This document shows positions 34,198 through 42,919 of a stretch of 64,000 nucleotides of DNA, one piece after another. This stretch comes from Amaranthus tricolor (Eukaryota; Streptophyta; Magnoliopsida; Caryophyllales; Amaranthaceae). The translations under genes and the position numbers were made by a program. Position 1 is the stretch's first letter. Every line of letters begins with the position of its first letter. A model generated the notes under the pieces. The model ran no database searches, was not told where the DNA came from, and saw only the letters and a program-made list of their open reading frames with translations. The stretch is taken from the NCBI RefSeq assembly GCF_026212465.1, contig NC_080059.1, positions 16,768,486 through 16,832,485 of the forward strand, written 5' to 3'.

Positions 34198-37132
34198 TAT
34201 GATGTCCCTGTAGAAATTCTCTGGTTAAGAAATCAGGGAGAGAGTTACTTTCGCCTCTTATATGCTCTATTTGAAAATCAAATACTGATAAAATTGCTTG
34301 CCATCTTGCAAAAATTTGTTTAGAAACAATGTTTTTGACATCCTTTTCTAGAACCTCTTTTGCAAATTTGCAGTCGATCCTTATCAAAATTTTTTTGTTG
34401 TAAAGATCATCTTGAAATTTTGAAACGCATAGTACTATAGATAAAATTTCTTTTTTAATGGTAGAATAATTTTTTTGAGGTCCGAGCCAGAGACCTGAAT
34501 GAAATCTAACTAATTGTTCTTTTGTATCTATTCTTTGTTTTAATATGCCACCATATCCTATTTCTGATGCATCTGTTTCTACTATCATGAATGCAGATGG
34601 ATCTGGAATGCCTAGACATAGAAGTGATTTGATTTTTTATTTTAATTCAATAATAGTCTTAGTATGAATTTCTGACCAGGGAGGCGGATTTTTTTGAAGT
34701 CTTTGAAAGAGGGGCATGCAAATTTGTCTGAGCTTTGGGAAAAAATCTGATATATAATTTAGACATCCCAAAAATCTTTGTAACTGGGTTTTGTCTTTAA
34801 TTTCGTTAGGGAATTGTTCTGCAAATTCTAAAGACCTTGTAATTGGCTTGATTGTTCATTTATAAATGTCATGTCCCAAAAATCTAATTTTTGTTTGAAA
34901 TAATTTCATTTTAGTGGCAGAAACTACTAAACCATTTTTTTCAACAGTGTTTAGAAATATATGTAAATGTTTGAAATGTTGATCAATATCATGAGAAAAA
35001 ATTAAAACATCATCTATATAAACAATTATGAATGAAGAAAATTGATTGAAAATATCATTCATTATATGTTGAAATTCAGAAGGAGCATTTTTAAGTCCAA
35101 AAGGCATTACATTCCACTCATAATGTCCAAATGGTACCGTGAATGCAGTTTTATATCTATCTTCTTTAGCAATTTGTATTTGCCAGAAACCAGATTTCAT
35201 ATCAAATTTTGAAAATATTTTGGCTTTATATAAGCGATTAATTAAATCTCTTTTATTTGGGATTGGATATCTTATCCATTGAAGAACTTTGTTTAAAGGT
35301 TTGTAATTAATAACTAATCTAGGAACTCCTCTTTCTTTTTCTGCTGCATTCATAACATAAAATGCTGCACAGCTCCAAGGAGATTTGGATGGAGTTATTA
35401 ATTTTTTATCTAAAAGAGTTTGAATTTCTTTCTTGCAGAATTCAAGATGCTTAGAATTCATTTGGATGGGTCTAGCTTTTGTAGGAATATTTTTTTCAGA
35501 GAAATCCTTTTCATATGGCAATGTGACAATATGCCTTTTTCTATCCCAAAAGGCATTTGGAATATCAGCACAAACTTTTGATTTAAAAATATTTTCTAAA
35601 TTAAAAATTTTTTGTTGCAATTTTGATTGTTGTAATTGTTCTTCAATCCTTTGAAAAGAAATTTCTTCTTTTAAAGAGGAAATTTGAAATTCTTTTTGTT
35701 TTATTAAATTTATACTTTGTATTACTGAAGAATTTTGTTATAAATTAATATCTTTTTGTAACATGGGACTTAAAAAAGGAAATGATAATTGTTTCCCTAA
35801 AATTTTTGTATGAACACCTTTGTCATCAACCCAAAAAGGATAAATTTGTGTTAAAAAGGGAGTACCTAATATTATTTCTTCCTTAATATCATTAATAATA
35901 ATGAAAGTATTAGTAAAACTATAATTTTCATTTATGATCTTCCCTTTTGAAATTTTATATTTAATATCCATGGGTGAACTATTTGCACTATATAACCGAG
36001 TTTTTGTTTTTTCATAAAATTTGGTTGGGACTAATCCTTCCCTTAAGCAATTTTGATCCGCTCCACTATCAATTAAAGCAATATAGGTTTTTTGAAAATC
36101 TTCAATTTGAAAAGTAACTGGTGCGTACCATTTTTGAAAATTAATTTTATTAATAACGGTGATAAAATCATCATCATCCCCATTAACTTTCTCTTTTCCC
36201 AAAGAAAGATTTTCTTTATAGATGGGGTTTTCTAAAATAGATAATTTTGTTTCAAGTTCGAAATCTTTGATTTCTAAATGCTTTAAACTATTTTTGATAG
36301 AAATGATGTCTTCTTTGATTTTATTTATTTCAAGTTGAAGATCTTTGACCGAAAGAGTTTGATTCTTAATAGGAATTAATTTAGAAGTCATTTCTTTGGA
36401 AGAGTATTTTTCTAATAATTTTGAAATATTGAAAGGTTCAATTTGAGGAAGTGGAATACTTTCTTTGTTTTTAGAGGTAGAGGTTTCACCCAAAACCATA
36501 GTTTTGAGTTTCAAAAGGGTTTCTCTTTTGATCTCATTATCTTGGATTTTGTCAACGAGATCAAAAAGAAATTCCACATTTTTCTCTTTATCTGTTAAAA
36601 CATTAATGCATTTGATAGGAGAGGAAGAAATCGAAGATTCAGAATCAGAAGTTTGATCATTAATTTGTAAAATTTCGTCATCTTCCTTTTCTGAAGAAGA
36701 AGAAGAAGAAGTAGACTCAGGAGTTTGTAATAATATTTTGGATATTTTATCTCCTAGCTCAGAGTCGTTAATAAATAATTCTTGAATCTTTTTCTTTGTG
36801 GTACAAGCATTTGCTTTATGCCCAGGTTTTCCACACGAATAACAAAAGATTTTGAAAGCTTTGTTTGATTTTCGGAAATTTCCGAAATTTTCTTTCCTCG
36901 TTTCTTTCGATAATAAGAAGGATAAGAATTTTTATTTTTATGTTTTGAAAATTTAGAAAATTGTTTTTTAATTTTCTTTTTTGTAGAGGGAGCTCTAATA
37001 GCTTCCATACCAAATGCTTCACAGAAACATCCAATTTCTTTCCTAGATTGTTTCTTTTCAGAGGTATATTTGGCTTGGAGTTTGAGTTCTTCACATAAAG
37101 AAAGACCTTCCTTTTTAATGAAAGCGAATAGT
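34142..37132 (-). pseudogene. endogenous caulimovirid polyprotein, left copy (capsid end to RNase H), decayed
   Basis: Fragments on the minus strand: capsid end and basic region to 37132, with a one-base deletion near 36880 that moves the CCHC knuckle out of frame; a protease frame 36577-35738 with LIDSGADQN, closed by a stop that the right copy lacks (about 35738); an RT frame 35620-34856 with YIDDVLIFS; and an RNase H frame 34588-34142 with ETDASEIGYGG. Stops at 34856-34858 (end of the RT frame) and about 34637 are also present in the right copy, so they predate the duplication. The protein cannot be made in one piece from this copy. Confidence 0.88.
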
Positions 37133-37143
37133 AAGATTTTCTT

Positions 37144-40100
37144 TTGGAATTTCCCATGTTACAAAAAGATATTAATTTATTACAAAATTCTTCAGTAATA
37201 CAAAGTATAAATTTAATAAAACAAAAAGAATTTCAAATTTCCTCTTTAAAAGAAGAAATTTCTTTTCAAAGGATTGAAGAACAATTAGATAAAATTCAAA
37301 AATGTTTACAAAAATTAGCAGATAGTCCAAGTCATATTAAGGTTTTGAGTAAATATCAAAGTTCAGAGATATCTTCTGATGAAGAAAATTTTCAGTCTTT
37401 AATCATTTCAAAAGTTGCAAAGCAATTTCAAGAATCTGATAATGATCCTCATCAAATTAATAAAATTCGATCATCTTGGAAGAATATCCCTACAAAAAAC
37501 TATTATCCTAGACCTACTCCTGTTGATCTTCAATATGAGGAAAGGTCTACATTTACCTCCAAATCCTTTTCCCCAGATATGATCCATGAATGGAACATAG
37601 ATGGAAAATCTGATTATGAAATTCTTAATACTCTTCAAAATATGGGAATGGCTATTGTAGCTTACAAGGCAAAACCTTTGGATGAACAAATAATTTTTGG
37701 TTTTATTATATCAGGTTTTACTGGGCAATTAAAAAACTGGTGGGATAATCTTCTCACTTTACAAGACAAATTAGAAATTTTGAATCACGTTACTGACATC
37801 ATGGATGATCAAGGAAATGTATTTCAAAAATCTGACTGCTGTGATTTCTTAATCATAGTTATTGCCTTTCATTTTGTCGGTAACCCTACTCAAACTCTTT
37901 CTTCTGGAGAAACGATTTTACAAAATTTACGTTGCCCAACTTTAAGTGACTATAGATGGTATAAAGATACCTTCTTTAGTTATGTTTTACAAAGACAAGA
38001 TTGCAATCAAAGTTTTTGGAAAGAAAAATTTATATCAGGACTACCAAAATTATTTGCTCAAAGAATTTTTAGAAAAATAGCTGAACATGATACAGATAAA
38101 GAACAAGCTCTTAATAATACTACTTATGGAGGACTATTCGCTTTCATTAAAAAGGAAGGTCTTTCTTTATGTGAAGAACTCAAACTCCAAGCCAAATATA
38201 CCTCTGAAAAGAAACAATCTAGGAAAGAAATTGGATGTTTCTGTGAAGCATTTGGTATGGAAGCTATTAGAGCTCCCTCTACAAAAAAGAAAATTAAAAA
38301 ACAATTTTCTAAATTTTCAAAACATAAATATAAAAATTCTTATCCTTCTTATTATCGAAAGAAACGAGGAAAGAAAATTTTCGGAAATTTCCGAAAATCA
38401 AACAAAGCTTTCAAAATCTTTTGTTATTCGTGTGGAAAACCTGGGCATAAAGCAAATGCTTGTACCACAAAGAAAAAGATTCAAGAATTATTTATTAACG
38501 ACTCTGAGCTAGGAGATAAAATATTCAAAATATTATTACAAACTCCTGAGTCTACTTCTTCTTCTTCTTCTTCAGAAAAGGAAGATGACGAAATTTTACA
38601 AATTAATGATCAAACTTCTGATTCTGAATCTTCGATTTCTTCCTCTCCTATCAAATGCATTAATGTTTTAACAGATAAAGAGAAAAATGTGGAATTTCTT
38701 TTTGATCTCGTTGACAAAATCCAAGATAAAGAGATCAAAAGAGAAACCCTTTTGAAACTCAAAACTATGGTTTTGGGTGAAACCTCTACCTCTAAAAACA
38801 AAGAAAGTATTCCAATTCCTCAAATTGAACCTTTCAATATTTCAAAATTATTAGAAAAAGACTCTTCCAAAGAAATGACTTCTAAATTAATTCCTAATAA
38901 GAATCAAACTCTTTCGGTCAAAGATCTTCAACTTGAAATAAATAAAATCAAAGAAGACATCATTTCTATCAAAAATAGTTTAAAGCATTTAGAAATCAAA
39001 GATTTCGAACTTGAAACAAAATTATCTATTTTAGAAAACCCCATCTATAAAGAAAATCTTTCTTTGGGAAAAGAGAAAGTTAATGGGGATGATGATGATT
39101 TTATCACCGTTATTAATAAAATTAATTTTCAAAAATGGTACGCACCAGTTACTTTTCAAATTGGAGATTTTCAAAAAACCTATATTGCTTTAATTGATAG
39201 TGGAGCGGATCAAAATTGCTTAAGGGAAGGATTAGTCCCAACCAAATTTTATGAAAAAACAAAAACTCGGTTATATAGTGCAAATAGTTCACCCATGGAT
39301 ATTAAATATAAAATTTCAAAAGGGAAGATCATAAATGAAAATTATAGTTTTACTAATACTTTCATTATTATTAATGATATTAAGGAAGAAATAATATTAG
39401 GTACTCCCTTTTTAACACAAATTTATCCTTTTTGGGTTGATGACAAAGGTGTTCATACAAAAATTTTAGGGAAACAATTATCATTTCCTTTTTTAAGTCC
39501 CATGTTACAAAAAGATATTAATTTATTACAAAATTCTTCAGTAATACAAAGTATAAATTTAATAAAACAAAAAGAATTTCAAATTTCCTCTTTAAAAGAA
39601 GAAATTTCTTTTCAAAGGATTGAAGAACAATTACAACAATCAAAATTGCAACAAAAAATTTTTAATTTAGAAAATATTTTTAAATCAAAAGTTTGTGCTG
39701 ATATTCCAAATGCCTTTTGGGATAGAAAAAGGCATATTGTCACATTGCCATATGAAAAGGATTTCTCTGAAAAAAATATTCCTACAAAAGCTAGACCCAT
39801 CCAAATGAATTCTGAGCATCTTGAATTCTGCAAGAAAGAAATTCAAACTCTTTTAGATAAAAAATTAATAATTCCATCCAAATCTCCTTGGAGCTGTGCA
39901 GCATTTTATGTTATGAATGCAGCAGAAAAAGAAAGAGGAGTTCCTAGATTAGTTATTAATTACAAACCTTTAAACAAAGTTCTTCAATGGATAAGATATC
40001 CAATCCCAAATAAAAGAGATTTAATTAATCGCTTATATAAAGCCAAAATATTTTCAAAATTTGAAATGAAATCTGGTTTCTGGCAAATACAAATTGCTAA

Positions 40101-40410
40101 AGAAGATAGGTATAAAACTGCATTCACGGTACCATTTGGACATTATGAGTGGAATGTAATGCCTTTTGGACTTAAAAATGCTCCTTCTGAATTTCAACAT
40201 ATAATGAATGATATTTTCAATCAATTTTCTTCATTCATAATTGTTTATATAGATGATGTTTTAATTTTTTCTCATGATATTGATCAACATTTCAAACATT
40301 TACATATATTTCTAAACACTGTTGAAAAAAATGGTTTAGTAGTTTCTGCCACTAAAATGAAATTATTTCAAACAAAAATTAGATTTTTGGGACATGACAT
40401 TTATAAATGA
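37144..40410 (+). CDS. endogenous caulimovirid polyprotein, right copy (capsid-protease-RT), open for 1088 codons
   Basis: The frame is uninterrupted from 37144 to a TGA at 40408. The first ~48 codons are a misplaced 136-bp piece (37152-37287) identical to the protease-RT linker at 39498-39633. Then follow the capsid region (about residues 49-400, with YKDTFFSYVL and FWKEKFISGLPKLFAQR), a basic stretch, a CX2CX4HX4C knuckle (CYSCGKPGHKANAC, about 427-440), an acidic Ser-rich linker, the protease (DSGAD, about 685) and RT with YIDD (about 1035). RNase H is beyond the TGA. The start is artificial because it falls in the rearranged junction; the natural N-terminus (movement protein) is missing. 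Family assignment is firm, genus less so. Confidence 0.85.
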   Translation: MEFPMLQKDINLLQNSSVIQSINLIKQKEFQISSLKEEISFQRIEEQLDKIQKCLQKLADSPSHIKVLSKYQSSEISSDEENFQSLIISKVAKQFQESDNDPHQINKIRSSWKNIPTKNYYPRPTPVDLQYEERSTFTSKSFSPDMIHEWNIDGKSDYEILNTLQNMGMAIVAYKAKPLDEQIIFGFIISGFTGQLKNWWDNLLTLQDKLEILNHVTDIMDDQGNVFQKSDCCDFLIIVIAFHFVGNPTQTLSSGETILQNLRCPTLSDYRWYKDTFFSYVLQRQDCNQSFWKEKFISGLPKLFAQRIFRKIAEHDTDKEQALNNTTYGGLFAFIKKEGLSLCEELKLQAKYTSEKKQSRKEIGCFCEAFGMEAIRAPSTKKKIKKQFSKFSKHKYKNSYPSYYRKKRGKKIFGNFRKSNKAFKIFCYSCGKPGHKANACTTKKKIQELFINDSELGDKIFKILLQTPESTSSSSSSEKEDDEILQINDQTSDSESSISSSPIKCINVLTDKEKNVEFLFDLVDKIQDKEIKRETLLKLKTMVLGETSTSKNKESIPIPQIEPFNISKLLEKDSSKEMTSKLIPNKNQTLSVKDLQLEINKIKEDIISIKNSLKHLEIKDFELETKLSILENPIYKENLSLGKEKVNGDDDDFITVINKINFQKWYAPVTFQIGDFQKTYIALIDSGADQNCLREGLVPTKFYEKTKTRLYSANSSPMDIKYKISKGKIINENYSFTNTFIIINDIKEEIILGTPFLTQIYPFWVDDKGVHTKILGKQLSFPFLSPMLQKDINLLQNSSVIQSINLIKQKEFQISSLKEEISFQRIEEQLQQSKLQQKIFNLENIFKSKVCADIPNAFWDRKRHIVTLPYEKDFSEKNIPTKARPIQMNSEHLEFCKKEIQTLLDKKLIIPSKSPWSCAAFYVMNAAEKERGVPRLVINYKPLNKVLQWIRYPIPNKRDLINRLYKAKIFSKFEMKSGFWQIQIAKEDRYKTAFTVPFGHYEWNVMPFGLKNAPSEFQHIMNDIFNQFSSFIIVYIDDVLIFSHDIDQHFKHLHIFLNTVEKNGLVVSATKMKLFQTKIRFLGHDIYK

Positions 40411-41124
40411 ACAATCAAGCCAATTACAAGGTCTTTAGAATTTGCAGAACAATTCCCTAACGAAATTAAAGACAAAACCCAGTTACAAAGATTTTTGGGA
40501 TGTCTAAATTATATATCAGATTTTTTCCCAAAGCTCAGACAAATTTGCATGCCCCTCTTTCAAAGACTTCAAAAAAATCCGCCTCCCTGGTCAGAAATTC
40601 ATACTAAGACTATTATTGAATTAAAATAAAAAATCAAATCACTTCTATGTCTAGGCATTCCAGATCCATCTGCATTCATGATAGTAGAAACAGATGCATC
40701 AGAAATAGGATATGGTGGCATATTAAAACAAAGAATAGATACAAAAGAACAATTAGTTAGATTTCATTCAAGTCTCTGGCTCGGACCTCAAAAAAATTAT
40801 TCTACCATTAAAAAAGAAATTTTATCTATAGTACTATGCGTTTCAAAATTTCAAGATGATCTTTACAACAAAAAAATTTTGATAAGGATCGACTGCAAAT
40901 TTGCAAAAGAGGTTCTAGAAAAGGATGTCAAAAACATTGTTTCTAAACAAATTTTTGCAAGATGGCAAGCAATTTTATCAGTATTTGATTTTCAAATAGA
41001 GCATATAAGAGGCGAAAGTAACTCTCTCCCTGATTTCTTAACCAGAGAATTTCTACAGGGACATCATAATGCCAAGGAAGAAGAATCAGCAAGAAAAACT
41101 CAAAGGGTTCCAGAGTTCAGATGA
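40411..41124 (+). pseudogene. endogenous caulimovirid RT end and RNase H, right copy, cut by stops
   Basis: The reading continues past the TGA at 40408 with RFLGCLNYISDFFPKLRQ, meets a TAA at 40627-40629, and resumes as a 148-codon frame (40678-41124) with ETDASEIGYGGILK and IRGESNSLPDFLTREF, typical RNase H start and end motifs. Both stops also occur in the left copy. The frame ends within the start of ORF2, which overlaps it by 56 bp. Confidence 0.88.
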
Positions 41125-42373
41125 TTACGAAATGGAACCAGATCCAAAACCAAACAAAACAGAACAAAATAAATTTTCATCCTCCAAAAATCTTCAAACT
41201 ACCCTATCCATTTCAAACAAATTTACTCAACTAAATGATTTTCCCCCACTTCCATATTCACAAATTGTTCAAGAGCCTACTTCACAAAATATTATTCCAA
41301 ATTCAAAACAAAAAGAACCAACTACAAAAATACCAACACAAAGCTTTACCAAATCTGCATACATTACAAAAACCGAAATAGAAAATGTATATCTCACTAA
41401 TTTTACAATTCCTCAAAGCCCACAAATTATTAATTCAATCAATCAAAAAACTTTTCCAAAAGGTTGCGAATGGATACCAGAAAATCGTTTTAAAACTCAA
41501 AGGTTTTATGAATTTATTTTAGTAGATTCAAACTCTGTTGAAATCCAACATATCAAGGATTCTTCAGAAAAAATAATTTATTCAAAATGTATTTTTAAGA
41601 AAATTATTTCTTCTGTAGAATGGGGAGACCCTTATGCAGAACGAATTTTTTCAAAAAGATTTTTCCCTCAAAATTACTCATACTATGATTACAAAATGGC
41701 CTGGTATAGAGCATTTTTATTCAGACCATTTGATCATTCATGGTTTTTTATATTTGACAAATATTGTCCAAAGAAATATCCTATGTGGTTTTATCATTGG
41801 TGGTATTTATTTGGACCAACTCCTCAAATTTATCCAAAAGAATGCAATGAGGGTTTCACAACTTTTGTTGCCAATTCAAATTATCAAGCTTATGAAACTC
41901 CAGTCATGTTTCATGCAGAATTTAAAATTCCATGGATTCTATGTTGGAGTTACTGTCTCAAACAACACCTTCCACGTCCATATCCATATTCGTTAATAAG
42001 AGAATTCAAAATTAAATGGTGGGACAAATTTACCTTAGAAATTTGTTCAACAAAAAATGTTATCTCCTTTTTTCAAACCGGTATGAAAATGGAATACCAA
42101 TCTCCATCAACCACCAACAAACCTTCACCCTCAAAAGCAACATCAAATTCAAACTCTCCTCAACACAATAAAAACCCCAAAGTAGAAAGTCCAAATTCAG
42201 AATCATTATCTAAAGTCCAGAAAGCTATTCTCAAAAAGATTCTTGAAGATCCACAATATGCAAAGAAAATATTATCAGAAGAATCCTCTGATGAGATTTT
42301 ATCGGAGTTTTCAAATGAGTCTTATGATCCAACATTTGGTGGCCCATTTGCTCAAGATCCATATGACTTTTAA
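41069..42373 (+). CDS. endogenous caulimovirid ORF2, right copy
   Basis: A 434-codon open frame starting MPRKKNQQEK inside the RNase H end. It matches the left copy almost residue for residue, including the aromatic core (FRPFDHSWFFIFDKY, WFYHWWYLFGPTP) and the acidic tail. There is no known catalytic motif. A role as a viral accessory protein is inferred only from position and from the presence of a comparable ORF2 in florendoviruses. It is followed directly by the tandem repeats of the viral non-coding region. Confidence 0.75.
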   Translation: MPRKKNQQEKLKGFQSSDDYEMEPDPKPNKTEQNKFSSSKNLQTTLSISNKFTQLNDFPPLPYSQIVQEPTSQNIIPNSKQKEPTTKIPTQSFTKSAYITKTEIENVYLTNFTIPQSPQIINSINQKTFPKGCEWIPENRFKTQRFYEFILVDSNSVEIQHIKDSSEKIIYSKCIFKKIISSVEWGDPYAERIFSKRFFPQNYSYYDYKMAWYRAFLFRPFDHSWFFIFDKYCPKKYPMWFYHWWYLFGPTPQIYPKECNEGFTTFVANSNYQAYETPVMFHAEFKIPWILCWSYCLKQHLPRPYPYSLIREFKIKWWDKFTLEICSTKNVISFFQTGMKMEYQSPSTTNKPSPSKATSNSNSPQHNKNPKVESPNSESLSKVQKAILKKILEDPQYAKKILSEESSDEILSEFSNESYDPTFGGPFAQDPYDF

Positions 42374-42394
42374 TATTGAGTTCACAAAAGTTCA

Positions 42395-42820
42395 ATTCAA
42401 ATGTTCAACAACTCAAATTAATTCATCCGGAAGCACAAACGTAAGCAATGACGAAATCAAAAGTATCATTCAAATGTTCAACAACTCAAATTAATTCATC
42501 CGGAAGCACAAACGTAAGCAATGACGAAATCAAAAGCATCTCCAACATTAATTCAAAGCATCTTCAACAGTAAAGCATCTCCAACAGTGATTCAAAGCAT
42601 CTTCAACAGTAAAGCATCTTCAATAGTAATTCAAAGCATCTTCTACAATATTATAGTGTAAATTTAATAATTATGTTTGTACTATTTACTTTTTCTCTTT
42701 AGTTTCTTATTGGAAGAGCAGATTGCACCTTATCTCTTCCTTTGTGTATAAATTAAGTGTCTAGCTCTAAGATGAGAGCATCCTGTAATTTTCTTTTATT
42801 TAAGTCTTATCTCAAATAAA
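42395..42820 (+). promoter_or_regulatory. viral promoter/leader region, right copy, pointing right into copia copy B
   Basis: A 73-bp unit is tandemly duplicated (42395 and 42468), each copy with AAGCAATGACGAAATC, a TGACG word of the kind found in caulimovirid enhancers. A run of CAAAGCATCTTCAACAG-type short repeats follows. TATAAA is at 42747-42752 and AATAAA at about 42815-42820, so transcript start and poly-A signal lie close together as in pararetroviruses. Transcription would run rightwards, antisense to copia copy B. Confidence 0.7.
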
Positions 42821-42919
42821 TCTAACTTTCTTTACTTATCTTATTATTATCAATTATATAATAAGATTTATATCCACAAAATTATTAAATTATTTTCTCT
42901 ATCGATCCTGTACTCCCTA

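Larger units (their letters stand above)
32348..37132 (-). repeat. left arm of the 4.8-kb viral inverted repeat
   Basis: Position x in this arm pairs with 75266-x in 38133-42918 (75265-x beyond a one-base deletion near 36880). The arms differ at only scattered bases by eye. The arm runs from the viral non-coding region at its left end to the capsid C-terminus near 37132. Confidence 0.95.
32348..42918. mobile_element. rearranged endogenous pararetrovirus (Caulimoviridae, florendovirus-like) as an inverted repeat
   Basis: Two viral copies are joined head to head. The left copy reads on the minus strand and the right copy on the plus strand. Domains present are capsid (right copy only in full), CCHC knuckle, aspartic protease, RT, RNase H and a second ORF of 434 codons. 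Florendovirus-like is inferred from one large CP-PR-RT-RH reading followed by an overlapping ~50-kDa ORF2 of unknown function. Other caulimovirid genera cannot be excluded without a tree. No movement-protein domain is visible, so the copies are incomplete. No integrase is present, as expected. The insertion lies inside the copia element between two copies of its pol. Confidence 0.85.
38133..42918 (+). repeat. right arm of the 4.8-kb viral inverted repeat
   Basis: Reverse complement of 32348-37132. Matching ends are AGGGAGTACAGG at 32348 and its complement ending at 42918, and ACTATTCGC at 38133 opposite 37132. A spacer of about 1.0 kb (37133-38132) separates the arms. Confidence 0.95.

Noticed and set aside
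37144..37287. Natural start of the viral polyprotein at 37144
   Set aside because: The first codons are a displaced copy of the protease-RT linker, so the start is a product of rearrangement.
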